From: Polynucleobacter parvulilacunae
GTDB taxonomy: Bacteria; Pseudomonadota; Gammaproteobacteria; Burkholderiales; Burkholderiaceae
Assembly (NCBI RefSeq): GCF_018881715.1
Contig: NZ_JACVPW010000001.1
Coordinates: 893,337 to 957,336 of the forward strand
Length of the DNA: 64,000 nt
Reading direction: 5' to 3'
Position numbers and translations under genes: made by a program. Of the stretch, positions 55,291 to 64,000 are shown piece by piece; the stretch's first letter is position 1; each line of letters opens with the position of its first letter. The notes beneath the pieces were generated by a model. That model had not been told where the DNA came from. It was given only the letters and a program-made list of their open reading frames with translations, and did not search any database.

Positions 55291-55435
55291 TTTTTATTGG
55301 TGCATCAAGCCGCATCAAATATGTACTACTGCACCATCCAAGGGAATTACTTAGTAATTACCCGAAAATTTAGATCAAAATACATCAACAAAAGCAATTC
55401 AGAAATTTTGATTAAACAATAAACAGGAGATTCGT

Positions 55436-56704
55436 ATGACTTCAGTTGTTATGGGTGCGGAAAGCACCAGTAAGAACCCTCTAAAGTCGAAGTGGGTTCA
55501 GTTGGCTTTGGGTGTGATTTGTATGATGTCCATCTCCAGCCCACAATATGTATGGGCCTTATTCACTAAGCCGATTATGGGTCAGCTCGGTGTTACTTTG
55601 ACAGAGCTGCAAATAACATTTTCGATCTTGATTGTGTTGCAGACTTTTTTCTCACCATTCCAAGGTTATTTAGTCGATAAGTTTGGCCCTCGTCTTTTGT
55701 TATCTATTGGCACTATTCTGACGGGCGCAAGCTGGGTGCTTTCGGCTAATCTCACTACCGTGTCCAATCTTTACCTCACCTACGGCGTGTTAGGTGGCTT
55801 GGGCACCGGTATTGTGTATATCGGTGTTGTTGGCTTGATGGTTCGTTGGTTTCCAAATAACCGTGGATTTGCTGTAGGTATGGTTGCGGCCGGATATGGC
55901 ATTGGTGCATTGCTTACTACTTTCCCAATTTCTACAAGCCTTACTGAATCTGGCATTCAGGGTACATTGACAGTTTTTGGTTACATCATCGGCGCTGTTG
56001 GTTTATTGGCTGCACAAGGTATTCGTGTGCCCCATGCCGATCGCGTACAAACAGCCGATCAAATAGAGGCCGCTGCAACGGGAGTTGCACCAAAGACAAT
56101 GCTAAAGACACCAGTTTTTTGGCTCATGTTTTTGATGATGTCTATGATGTCTACATCAGGGTTGATGGTCATCTCTCAGATGGGCGCATTTGCAAAAGAC
56201 TTTGGTATTACATCGGCTATGGTTTTTGGTATGGCCGCCTTACCATTAGCTTTAACAATTGATCGTGTTACCAATGGTTTAACTCGTCCAATATTTGGTT
56301 GGGTATCCGACCGCATTGGACGTGAATACACCATGACGATTGCTTTTGGTTTAGAAGCGGTTGCTATGTTTGCTTGGGTGATGACACGCTCTGATCCTGT
56401 GATGTTCGTATTGCTCTCAGGTATCGTGTTCTTTGGTTGGGGTGAGATTTTCTCCTTATTCCCATCGACTTTGACTGATACATTTGGTCAAAAGCATGCA
56501 ACTACAAACTATGGTTTCTTATATATGGCTCAAGGTGTTGGCTCGATTGTTGGCGCCCCAGTTGCAGCTTATATCCATGGTGTGACTGATAGCTGGCTAC
56601 CAGTATTTGCCATCATGATCGTATTAGATGCGACTGCAGCTATTCTGGCTTTCTTTGTTCTACGCCCAATGCGCGCTAAGTACATGAAGACACTTGCTGC
56701 ATAA
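55436..56704 (+). CDS. MFS transporter, oxalate/formate antiporter family
   Basis: 422 residues with about 12 membrane segments. SSPQYVWALFTKPIMGQLG and SPFQGYLVDKFGPR (loop 2-3 motif) are typical of the OxlT-like branch of the MFS; GWVSDRIGREY is the second repeat of the loop motif. OxlT itself swaps oxalate for formate, but no oxalate-catabolism genes (oxc, frc) are nearby, so the substrate may be another small carboxylate. SD AGGAGA precedes the ATG. The 145-nt stretch before it (after the terminator at 55290) holds a short palindrome, AATTAC-tta-GTAATT (about 55349-55363). Confidence 0.88.
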   Translation: MTSVVMGAESTSKNPLKSKWVQLALGVICMMSISSPQYVWALFTKPIMGQLGVTLTELQITFSILIVLQTFFSPFQGYLVDKFGPRLLLSIGTILTGASWVLSANLTTVSNLYLTYGVLGGLGTGIVYIGVVGLMVRWFPNNRGFAVGMVAAGYGIGALLTTFPISTSLTESGIQGTLTVFGYIIGAVGLLAAQGIRVPHADRVQTADQIEAAATGVAPKTMLKTPVFWLMFLMMSMMSTSGLMVISQMGAFAKDFGITSAMVFGMAALPLALTIDRVTNGLTRPIFGWVSDRIGREYTMTIAFGLEAVAMFAWVMTRSDPVMFVLLSGIVFFGWGEIFSLFPSTLTDTFGQKHATTNYGFLYMAQGVGSIVGAPVAAYIHGVTDSWLPVFAIMIVLDATAAILAFFVLRPMRAKYMKTLAA

Positions 56705-56733
56705 GTTGTCACTAGCCTCTCACTTGAGGATGG

Positions 56734-56765
56734 AAAAAAGGCTACCAACTCGGTAGCCTTTTTTA
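56734..56765. terminator. Bidirectional terminator between the MFS gene and the ggt-like gene
   Basis: AAAAAGGCTACC pairs with GGTAGCCTTTTT around the loop AACTC. It serves both converging genes. Confidence 0.9.
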
Positions 56766-56787
56766 ATGTCACAAGATGTGTTTAACA

Positions 56788-58386
56788 CTAGAACGAGCTC
56801 ACTGCTCCATCGCTTCTAGGGTCCCATCCACCTTGCAATATTCCAGACGGATCACGAATAATGCAACCTGCATGGCCAACAGTTTCATCAAAGGCGTCTA
56901 GCATTTCAATTTCATGGCCTAAAGCATGAAGGTCTTTTGCGACTTCAGGACCAAAACGTGATTCGAGTTTTAAGCTATCACTCGTTTGTCCCCAGGTGCG
57001 ACCAAGTAACCAGCGTGGACGACTAATAGCATCTTGCGGATCAAGGCCATAAGTTGCTGTACGAGTAAATACTGCACACTGGGTTTGTGGTTGACCATCT
57101 CCGCCCATCGTGCCGTAAACCATTGAGCGACCATCCTTAAATAAAGCCATCGCTGGGTTAAGGGTATGAAAAGGTTTGCGATACGGCTCAAGGTGATTCA
57201 GTGTGTTTGGATCGAGAGAAAAACTGCAACCGCGGTTTTGCCAGTTGACACCTGAGGTAGGGAGCACAATGCCTGCGCCAAACTCATGATAGATGCTTTG
57301 GATGAAGGAAACGCAATTACCGTCACCATCAATGACGCCCATCCAAATGGTATCGGCTGGACCTTTGCCTTGACCCCATGGAAGTGCTTTATTAGGGTCA
57401 ATATTTTTGGCTAATTTTTTCAGGAATGCAGGTGATAAGAAGGATTGCGCATTCTTTGTCATGTACGCAGGATCAGTTACAAACTGATCGCGAATCTTAA
57501 AGGCCTGCTTGGTAGCCTCAACGCAATGGTGCACGTATTCTGGGCTATCCACTTTGAAGCGTTTTAAGTTCAGCTGATCTAGGATGCCGATAATCATTAA
57601 TGAGACCACGCCTTGGGTTGGCGGAGTCATGTTGTAAACATTGCCCATGCTATGTTTCAGCTCCAGAGGATCTATAAGCTTTGCATTGTGGCGATGAAGG
57701 TCATCCAATCTTAGTGGGCTGCCTAGCTCAGCGAGTTCTTTAGCTAACGATTCAGCCAATTCACCACGATAGTAATCATCAGTGCCTTTTTGGGCGATTT
57801 GGCGCAAAGTTTTTGCTAGGCGCTCTTGCTTAAAAATACTGCCGACGGCGGGTGCTTTACCCTTAACTAAAAAAGTTTCCGCAAAGCCGGGAATAGGACT
57901 CAGTTCTTGGCGCTTCTTTTCGGTGAGGCTTGATTGACTAAAGGTGACGGGTGTACCGGCTTCTGCATAGTGAATCGCATCCGCAAGCAAACGAGAAAGG
58001 GGCAATTTACCGCCTAAACCTTGTTTAGAAAGTTTGTGTGCGGCACCCCAACCGGAGATGGTGCCAGCTACGGTATTTGCTGCTACCGCACCACGAAAGG
58101 GGATGGCTTTCGTGATGCCACGCTCTGCGTACCATTTCTTTGTGGCTAGGCCGGCAGCCGCTCCACAGGCATCAATACCACCCATGGCTTTGCCAGGAGA
58201 GTGAATCACCCAGAAGGAGTCTCCACCAATGGAGTTCATGTGTGGGTAGACCACAGCAATCGTGGCTGCTGCTGCAACCATCGCCTCAAGTGCATTACCA
58301 CCTTCTCGTAAAACCGCTAAAGCAGATTCTGATGCTAGAGAATGTGGCGCAACCGCCATTCCTCTAGTTCCCCATTTTGGTTGCAT
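56788..58386 (-). CDS. Gamma-glutamyltransferase-like N-terminal-nucleophile hydrolase
   Basis: 532 residues. The fold is processed by self-cleavage before a Thr; the segment GPADTIWMGVIDGDGNCVSF carries the likely Thr at about residue 345-350. VYPHMNSIGGDSFWVIH and YNMTPPTQGVVSLMI match the YwrD-like, cytoplasmic branch, and no signal peptide is seen. Such proteins hydrolyse gamma-glutamyl or acyl amide bonds; glutathione is one possible substrate. It is followed by 120 nt without a gene (58387-58506) in which I see nothing distinct. Confidence 0.88.
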   Translation of the reverse strand: MQPKWGTRGMAVAPHSLASESALAVLREGGNALEAMVAAAATIAVVYPHMNSIGGDSFWVIHSPGKAMGGIDACGAAAGLATKKWYAERGITKAIPFRGAVAANTVAGTISGWGAAHKLSKQGLGGKLPLSRLLADAIHYAEAGTPVTFSQSSLTEKKRQELSPIPGFAETFLVKGKAPAVGSIFKQERLAKTLRQIAQKGTDDYYRGELAESLAKELAELGSPLRLDDLHRHNAKLIDPLELKHSMGNVYNMTPPTQGVVSLMIIGILDQLNLKRFKVDSPEYVHHCVEATKQAFKIRDQFVTDPAYMTKNAQSFLSPAFLKKLAKNIDPNKALPWGQGKGPADTIWMGVIDGDGNCVSFIQSIYHEFGAGIVLPTSGVNWQNRGCSFSLDPNTLNHLEPYRKPFHTLNPAMALFKDGRSMVYGTMGGDGQPQTQCAVFTRTATYGLDPQDAISRPRWLLGRTWGQTSDSLKLESRFGPEVAKDLHALGHEIEMLDAFDETVGHAGCIIRDPSGILQGGWDPRSDGAVSSF

Positions 58387-58506
58387 GACTAATCTCCGAT
58401 GAAATAATGAATATTGTTATGGTTCTATTGTAGATCTGGCGCAAGTGCTGCAATCATTGACTGTGCACAAATTTGGTTAACTTGATGCGCTTGACCGTTG
58501 GATGAA

Positions 58507-58800
58507 TTAAATCTTAAAAAAAGCCAGCTTCTGGGAGCGGGGTAGGCCCTTCAATTTGATCTCAGCCTTCGATGCCTCAGATCGATCCGGGTGCTCCTGT
58601 GTGGCTAAAAGGATCACTGGTCGACGAGATCTTGTATAGCGAGCGCCTTGCCCTGAATTGTGGGCTTCCAAGCGATGTTCTAGACGGTTAGTAATGCCGG
58701 CATAGTATGTGCCGTCAGCGCATTCTAGGAGGTAAACAAGCCAGGTCAAAATAAGGGAAATTAAGGTTAAAAAGGGCTTTAAAACCCTTGAAATTATCAA
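58507..58800 (-). CDS. GIY-YIG nuclease-like protein (YhbQ/UPF0213 type)
   Basis: Small protein with a single GIY-YIG domain: LVYLLECADGTYYAGITNRLEHRL, then HNSGQGARYTRSRRP. The start is uncertain. TTG 58800 has AAGG upstream and gives 97 residues; a TTG at 58749 would give 80 residues, closer to the core family. Family members may bind or cut DNA; a precise function is not known. The clpB heat-shock promoter overlaps the 58800 start. Confidence 0.75.
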   Translation of the reverse strand: MIISRVLKPFLTLISLILTWLVYLLECADGTYYAGITNRLEHRLEAHNSGQGARYTRSRRPVILLATQEHPDRSEASKAEIKLKGLPRSQKLAFFKI

Positions 58801-58814
58801 TATTGACCTTATAT
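58787..58814 (+). promoter_or_regulatory. Heat-shock (sigma-32) promoter of clpB
   Basis: CTTGAAA (58787-58793), 13 nt, CCTTATAT (58807-58814), close to the sigma-32 consensus CTTGAAA / CCCCATNT. It lies 29 nt before the clpB ATG and overlaps the beginning of the GIY-YIG gene on the other strand. Confidence 0.8.
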
Positions 58815-58842
58815 TCTATAGATAGATATGTGGAGTGCAAAA

Positions 58843-61446
58843 ATGAGAATAGATAAGTTAACAACTAAATTTCAAGAGGCCTTAAGTGAGGCCCAAAGTA
58901 TTGCTTTAGCTAAAGATAATCAATACATCGAGCCAGCCCATGTTCTGTTGGCAATGTTGCGTGATTCTGATGGCGGCGCCAAGAGTTTATTAACTCGCGC
59001 CGGCGTTAATGTTTCCGGCCTTGAAAAAGGCGTAGAGAAGATTATTAGCAATCTCCCTGAGGTGCAAGGCACTAGCGGGGAAGTGCAGGTCGGCCGTGAT
59101 TTAAGTAACTGGTTAAACCTATGTGAAAAAGAGGCTAATAAGCGTAATGATCAATTTATTGCTGGTGAGCTATTTTTACTAGTGGTAGCCGACGACAAAG
59201 GTGAGCTTGGCAAGGTTGCTCGTGAAAATGGATTAAATCGTAAATCGTTAGAGGCGGCTATTGATTTAGTACGCGGAGGAGATTCAGTGAATAGTGCAGA
59301 TGCCGAAGGCCAACGTGAAGCCTTAAAGAAATACACGGTCGATTTAACAGAGCGTGCTCGTATGGGTAAACTCGATCCAGTGATTGGTCGTGACGATGAG
59401 ATTCGTCGCACCATTCAAATCTTGCAACGACGCGGCAAGAACAATCCCGTGCTCATTGGAGAGCCGGGTGTTGGTAAGACGGCGATTGTTGAAGGCTTAG
59501 CACAACGTATTGTCAATGGTGAAGTGCCGGAGACTCTGAAAAACAAGCGCGTATTGGTTCTCGATATGGCCTTACTATTGGCTGGTGCTAAATACCGTGG
59601 TGAATTCGAGGAACGTTTAAAAGCAGTTTTGAGCGATGTCGCTAAAGACGAAGGTCAAACTATTATCTTTATCGACGAAATCCACACGATGGTTGGCGCC
59701 GGTAAAGGTGATGGCGCAATGGATGCTGGCAACATGCTTAAGCCAGCATTGGCTCGCGGTGAATTGCATTGCATCGGCGCAACTACCCTAGATGAATATC
59801 GTAAATACATCGAAAAAGATCCTGCGCTAGAGCGCCGCTTCCAAAAAGTGATGGTGGAAGAGCCTAGTGTTGAAGCAACTATCGCTATCTTGCGTGGTTT
59901 ACAAGAGCGCTATGAGCTGCACCATGGTATTGAAATTACCGATCCTGCCATTGTGGCTGCTGCTGAGTTGTCACATCGTTACATTACCGATCGTTTCTTG
60001 CCGGATAAGGCTATCGACTTGATTGACGAGGCCGGATCACGTATCCGCATGGAGATTGATTCCAAGCCTGAGGTGATGGATAAGCTTGAGCGTCGCCTGA
60101 TTCAATTAAAGATTGAGCGCGAAGCGGTGAAGAAAGAAAAAGACGAAGCCTCTCAAAAACGTTTAGGCCTCATTGAAGAAGAGATTAAGCGTCTTGGTGC
60201 TGAGTATGCAGACTTAGAAGAAATCTGGAAAGCAGAGAAGGGTGCTGTACTTGGCGCCGCTAATCTGAAAGAAGAAATTGAAAAAGTAAAAGCAGATATC
60301 GCCAAGCTACAGCGTGATGGCAAGCTTGAGCAGGTTGCAGAGTTGCAATATGGCAAGTTGCCTGAGCTCGAGGCCAAACTGAAGTCTGCTGCTGCGGCTG
60401 AAGCAAAGGGCGACAAAGATGGCGTGGTGAAGAACAAATTGCTTCGCACTCAAGTTGGCGCAGAAGAAATTGCAGAAGTGGTTTCTCGTGCAACCGGTAT
60501 TCCAGTGTCGAAGATGATGCAGGGTGAGCGCGATAAATTGCTCAAGATGGAAGAGTTGCTGCATAAGCGTGTGGTTGGCCAAGAAGAGGCTATTCGTGCC
60601 GTATCCGATGCTATCCGTCGTTCCCGTGCTGGTTTGGCCGAAGAGAATCGTCCTTACGGCTCATTCTTATTCCTGGGGCCTACTGGCGTTGGTAAGACTG
60701 AGTTGTGTAAAGCATTGGCTGGTTTCTTGTTTGACAGCGAAGATCACCTCATTCGTATCGATATGAGTGAGTTCATGGAAAAACATAGCGTTGCACGTTT
60801 AATCGGCGCGCCTCCAGGCTATGTTGGTTACGAAGAGGGTGGTTATTTAACTGAACAAGTTCGTCGTCACCCATACAGTGTGATCTTGTTTGATGAGATA
60901 GAAAAAGCGCACCCAGATGTATTCAATGTGCTCTTACAAGTGCTAGATGATGGTCGTTTGACCGATGGTCAAGGTCGTACCGTCGACTTTAAGAATACTG
61001 TGATCGTAATGACCAGCAATATTGGTTCGCATTTAATTCAGTCAATGACCGATAAGAAGCAATCTGAAATTAAAGAGGCTGTATTTGAAGAGCTTAAGAA
61101 TCATTTCCGCCCTGAGTTCTTGAATCGTATTGATGAGATCGTCGTGTTCCATGGTTTGGATAAAGGTAATATCGCCAATATTGCGAAGATCTTGCTCAAG
61201 AACCTGTCCGATCGCTTGGCAAAGGTCGACATGCAGCTGGAGGTCAGTGATGCAGCCCTGAATAAGATTGCTGAAGTGGGCTTTGATCCAGTCTTTGGAG
61301 CAAGGCCACTAAAACGGGCGATTCAGCAGCACATCGAGAACCCTGTTTCTAAGATGATCTTGGAAGGCAAGTTCGGACCTAAGGATGTGGTGCCTGTGGA
61401 TGTCGATAAAGCCGGAGACTTTAGCTTTTCTCGTCAGATTCACTAG
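58843..61446 (+). CDS. clpB: ATP-dependent disaggregase ClpB
   Basis: Hsp100 chaperone that rescues aggregated proteins together with DnaK. 867 residues from ATG 58843, with SD GGAG 7 nt upstream; an ATG at 58828 is in frame but adds foreign residues before the conserved [14 protein letters not shown]. The Clp N domain is followed by NBD1 with [13 protein letters not shown] (about 205-217), the coiled-coil middle domain (about 405-525) and NBD2 with [10 protein letters not shown] (about 605). A 6-bp hairpin without a T-run follows (61463-61478). Confidence 0.98.
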   Translation: MRIDKLTTKFQEALSEAQSIALAKDNQYIEPAHVLLAMLRDSDGGAKSLLTRAGVNVSGLEKGVEKIISNLPEVQGTSGEVQVGRDLSNWLNLCEKEANKRNDQFIAGELFLLVVADDKGELGKVARENGLNRKSLEAAIDLVRGGDSVNSADAEGQREALKKYTVDLTERARMGKLDPVIGRDDEIRRTIQILQRRGKNNPVLIGEPGVGKTAIVEGLAQRIVNGEVPETLKNKRVLVLDMALLLAGAKYRGEFEERLKAVLSDVAKDEGQTIIFIDEIHTMVGAGKGDGAMDAGNMLKPALARGELHCIGATTLDEYRKYIEKDPALERRFQKVMVEEPSVEATIAILRGLQERYELHHGIEITDPAIVAAAELSHRYITDRFLPDKAIDLIDEAGSRIRMEIDSKPEVMDKLERRLIQLKIEREAVKKEKDEASQKRLGLIEEEIKRLGAEYADLEEIWKAEKGAVLGAANLKEEIEKVKADIAKLQRDGKLEQVAELQYGKLPELEAKLKSAAAAEAKGDKDGVVKNKLLRTQVGAEEIAEVVSRATGIPVSKMMQGERDKLLKMEELLHKRVVGQEEAIRAVSDAIRRSRAGLAEENRPYGSFLFLGPTGVGKTELCKALAGFLFDSEDHLIRIDMSEFMEKHSVARLIGAPPGYVGYEEGGYLTEQVRRHPYSVILFDEIEKAHPDVFNVLLQVLDDGRLTDGQGRTVDFKNTVIVMTSNIGSHLIQSMTDKKQSEIKEAVFEELKNHFRPEFLNRIDEIVVFHGLDKGNIANIAKILLKNLSDRLAKVDMQLEVSDAALNKIAEVGFDPVFGARPLKRAIQQHIENPVSKMILEGKFGPKDVVPVDVDKAGDFSFSRQIH

Positions 61447-61495
61447 CAATAAAAGCGGTTCAGCAGGATTCCTCCTGCGCCAGTAAACTCGATAC

Positions 61496-62731
61496 ATGAC
61501 TGTTGCGCTTAGTAGGCGTGCCAGTGATGTCCGGGTTATTGGTCTTATTAGCCTAGCTCACGGCAGCTCTCATTTCTTTCATTTGGTACTTCCTCCCATG
61601 TTTCCATGGTTGAAGGATGCTTTTGCATTAAGTTATGCCGAACTCGGCTTACTCATGTCAGTCTTCTTTGTCGTGTCTTGTGTTGCTCAGGCGACATCTG
61701 GTTTTTTAGTGGACCGTATTGGAGCTAGACCAGTTTTATTTAGCGGCGTTGGCTTACTTGTACTTGCAGCCCTGGTGTATTCGCAAAGCAATGGTTATGC
61801 CATGCTTTTATTGGGTGCGGTTATCGCTGGGTGCGGTAACGGTATTTTCCATCCTGTTGATTACACGCTCATTAATCACAAGGTATCACCCCCTAATCTT
61901 CCGTATGCCTATTCAATGCATGGTGTAACCGGCTATTTAGGTTGGGCTGCTGCGCCTGCCTCTATGGTTGCCATTGCGCAATTTTCAGATTGGCGCATTG
62001 CATTCTTATCTGCAGCCCTGCTAGAGGCTTGTGTCCTGGCGATTCTTTGGATCAATAAAAATTACCTCTTAGATAATGTCAAAGAGCGGCATGAGAATAC
62101 GTATGTAAGTACTCAGGCTGCCAATCCTGGTATTGCTCAGGAGAGTCCATTTGCGTTTCTAAAGTTAACTGCTGTTTGGTTATGTTGGATTTTCTTTTTC
62201 TTCAGCATGGCATCTACTTCCAGCCTGCAATCGTTCGCTCCAAGTGCGCTATTTAATATTTATCAAGTTCCCTTAGATGTGGGAAGCTATTACATCACCT
62301 TGTTAGCGCTAGGTAGTGCGGCTGGTGTTTTGTTTGGTGGTTACCTCGCTGCAAAGTTGCAAGCTCCAGAGCGGATTGTGTCTTCATGTTTGTCCGTAAC
62401 GATTGTGATGTGTCTGTTGCTGGGCACCGGATTTATGCCTGTTTCACTTATTCCCTTCCTTTTTATTGGATTGGGTTTTGGTTACGGAGTGGTTGCTCCT
62501 TCTCGCGATCTTCTAGTGAAGACAGTTACCCCAAAGGGTGTGGCAGGGCGCGTATATGGAATCGTTTATTCAGGCATTGATTTAGGCGCTGCAGTAGGCC
62601 CATTTATATTCGGATTCTTTATGGACGCAGGTCTTCCTAAGGCGTTGTTCTTAGGTATTGTTCTATTCCAATTAATGATCATTCCAACCGTATTTAAGGT
62701 ATCTGCTGGGGCTACGCCTAAAACTGCTTAG
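61496..62731 (+). CDS. MFS transporter, Fsr-like
   Basis: 411 residues with about 12 membrane segments. The N-terminal LAHGSSHFFHLVLPPMFPWL and the GFLVDRIGARPVL loop are typical of the fosmidomycin-resistance/YfnC-like branch of the MFS. HPVDYTLINHKVSP (about residue 122) is also characteristic of that group. The substrate is unknown; a drug or small organic acid efflux role is only inferred. It stands 49 nt after clpB, but clpB is heat-regulated and this gene probably has its own promoter. Confidence 0.82.
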   Translation: MTVALSRRASDVRVIGLISLAHGSSHFFHLVLPPMFPWLKDAFALSYAELGLLMSVFFVVSCVAQATSGFLVDRIGARPVLFSGVGLLVLAALVYSQSNGYAMLLLGAVIAGCGNGIFHPVDYTLINHKVSPPNLPYAYSMHGVTGYLGWAAAPASMVAIAQFSDWRIAFLSAALLEACVLAILWINKNYLLDNVKERHENTYVSTQAANPGIAQESPFAFLKLTAVWLCWIFFFFSMASTSSLQSFAPSALFNIYQVPLDVGSYYITLLALGSAAGVLFGGYLAAKLQAPERIVSSCLSVTIVMCLLLGTGFMPVSLIPFLFIGLGFGYGVVAPSRDLLVKTVTPKGVAGRVYGIVYSGIDLGAAVGPFIFGFFMDAGLPKALFLGIVLFQLMIIPTVFKVSAGATPKTA

Positions 62732-63013
62732 TAGGCGTCAATTATTTTCATAATGTGAAATGGCATTACGCTGCGTAAAATGAAGTGCAACAATGGTGTC
62801 TTCGTTTTATCTCAATCTGTGGATTTACATTTCACATAGTAAAAATATATCTATAAGTTATTGAATTTAAATAACTAAATATTTTTAAAAATATCTCAAA
62901 TTTTGCTTGCTTGCATTTTTGATCTAGCTAAACTCTTATATAAGACATAAGACTTAAATGAGTCTTAAAGGTCCTCAAATTTTGAAGTACTTGTTTAACT
63001 TAGGGAGAAAAAC
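62732..63013 (+). promoter_or_regulatory. aceA upstream region with palindromes
   Basis: 282 bp without a gene, strongly A+T-rich. It holds an inverted repeat ATGTGAAATG (62753-62762) / CATTTCACAT (62828-62837), AGTTATT/AATAACT (62856-62876), the 16-bp palindrome ATATTTTTAAAAATAT (62879-62894), the 12-bp palindrome TCTTATATAAGA (62934-62945) and TAAGACT-taaatg-AGTCTTA (62948-62967). The last two share TAAGA half-sites and resemble operators. SD GGGAG (63003-63007) precedes aceA. Confidence 0.55.
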
Positions 63014-64000
63014 ATGGCAGATCGCAAAGCAGAAATCGCAGCACTACAAAAAGACTGGGATACCAATCCACGCTGGAAAGGTATTACTCGTGGCTATACG
63101 GCTGAGGACGTAGTACGTCTTCGTGGCTCATTGAAGATTGAGCACACATTAGCCAAGCATGGCGCTGAGCGTCTTTGGGACTTAGTAAATAACGAAGCTT
63201 ACGTTAACTGTTTAGGTGCTTTGACTGGTGGTCAAGCAATGCAACAAGTTAAAGCTGGCGTACAAGCAATTTACTTGTCAGGTTGGCAAGTTGCTGCTGA
63301 TGGCAACTCATACGCAGCGATGTATCCAGACCAATCTTTATATCCAGTAGATTCAGTTCCTAAGATGGTTGAGCGTATCAATAATTCATTCCAACGTGCT
63401 GATGAAATTCAAACAGCTAAAGGTATCAACAAGGGCGATGCAGGTTACATCGAGTATTTCGCTCCAATCGTTGCTGATGCTGAAGCTGGTTTCGGTGGTG
63501 TATTGAATGCATTTGAATTAAGCAAGGCATTGATCAAGCAAGGCGCTGCTGGCGTTCACTTCGAAGACCAATTGTCTTCTGTTAAGAAGTGCGGTCACTT
63601 GGGTGGCAAGGTATTGCTGCCTACTGCTGAGTCAGTACAGAAATTAATTTCTGCACGTTTGGCTGCTGACGTTATGGGTGTTTCCACCATCATCTTGGCC
63701 CGTACTGATGCTGAAGCTGCTGACTTATTGACATCTGACTACGATGCCAACGATAAGCCATTCTTGACAGGCGAGCGCACACCAGAAGGCTTCTACAAGA
63801 CACGTAAGGGCTTGGATCAAGCGATCTCACGTGGTTTGGCTTACGCTGCTTACGCTGATATGGTTTGGTGTGAGACTGGTACTCCTGACCTCGAGTTTGC
63901 ACGTCAGTTCGCTGAAGCAATTCGTGCGAAGTTCCCTGGCAAGATGTTGGCTTACAACTGCTCACCATCTTTCAACTGGAAGAAAAACTTGGACGACGCA
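63014..64000 (+). CDS. aceA: Isocitrate lyase (3' end outside window)
   Basis: Cleaves isocitrate to succinate and glyoxylate, the first step of the glyoxylate shunt for growth on acetate or fatty acids. The visible 329 residues start [16 protein letters not shown]. The signature KKCGHLGG with the catalytic Cys is near residue 195; [10 protein letters not shown] and [11 protein letters not shown] line the active site. About 100 residues are probably missing. Malate synthase is not visible in the window. Palindromes upstream suggest control by a dimeric repressor. Confidence 0.97.
   Translation, partial: MADRKAEIAALQKDWDTNPRWKGITRGYTAEDVVRLRGSLKIEHTLAKHGAERLWDLVNNEAYVNCLGALTGGQAMQQVKAGVQAIYLSGWQVAADGNSYAAMYPDQSLYPVDSVPKMVERINNSFQRADEIQTAKGINKGDAGYIEYFAPIVADAEAGFGGVLNAFELSKALIKQGAAGVHFEDQLSSVKKCGHLGGKVLLPTAESVQKLISARLAADVMGVSTIILARTDAEAADLLTSDYDANDKPFLTGERTPEGFYKTRKGLDQAISRGLAYAAYADMVWCETGTPDLEFARQFAEAIRAKFPGKMLAYNCSPSFNWKKNLDDA

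Noticed and set aside
1-64000. CRISPR arrays, insertion sequences, integrases, prophage genes
   Set aside because: No regularly spaced repeats, transposase motifs, att-like duplications at the tRNA genes or phage genes were seen.

Overview
The window reads as a chromosome segment of a betaproteobacterium of the family Burkholderiaceae, most like Polynucleobacter (small-genome freshwater bacteria). The support is gene order (yceD-rpmF-plsX-fabHDG-acpP-fabF-degP-lepA-lepB-rnc-era-recO-pdxJ-acpS-nagZ), an EarP-type elongation factor P pair, moderate G+C, short intergenic gaps and protein similarity recognised by eye. No database search was possible, so the genus is an inference. Coding density is high. 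I see no insertion sequence, prophage, integrase or CRISPR array. The only clear mobile element is an intein inside dnaB.

Layout. 1-2640: RNase E (minus strand, C-terminal end outside the window) with a structured leader of about 375 nt. 2.7-6.8 kb: rluC, a HAD phosphatase and an SppA-like protease, converging on an RsmI-like methylase and yceF. 6.9-13.2 kb: the fatty-acid synthesis cluster. 13.3-22.3 kb: degP-type protease, lepA, lepB, rnc, era, recO, pdxJ, acpS, nagZ. 22.3-26.6 kb: efp and earP (minus), uvrC and pgsA (plus). 26.7-29.4 kb: tRNA-Gly, tRNA-Cys, a lipoprotein gene, lexA and an asparaginase. 29.5-33.5 kb: rpsF-priB-rpsR-rplI-dnaB; dnaB carries a 352-residue intein with class 3 signatures and a LAGLIDADG endonuclease. 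33.6-37.3 kb: a PsiF-repeat protein and a large autotransporter. 37.3-47.4 kb (minus): an NlpC/P60 lipoprotein, a PIN-PhoH protein, a BCP peroxiredoxin and a lipid A aminoarabinose (arn) operon in which arnA is split into two genes. 47.5-53.5 kb: alaA-hom-thrC and moeA-moaD-moaE. 53.6-58.8 kb: a carboxylesterase, an OxlT-like transporter, a gamma-glutamyltransferase-like protein and a GIY-YIG protein. 58.8-64 kb: clpB behind a heat-shock promoter, an MFS transporter and aceA (cut by the window end).

How the parts work together. Most of the window is housekeeping: lipid synthesis feeds membrane biogenesis (plsX, pgsA, fab genes, acpS activating AcpP), and lepA/efp/earP, ribosomal proteins, rnc, era and rne serve translation and RNA processing. 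The arn genes would cap lipid A phosphates with Ara4N. The most unusual points are the class 3 intein placed exactly in the DnaB P-loop, two terminator-like hairpins placed where they could attenuate phoH and its downstream lipoprotein gene, a lexA promoter that appears to give a leaderless mRNA under a LexA box touching the start codon, and divergent earP/uvrC genes whose start codons share the same CATG.
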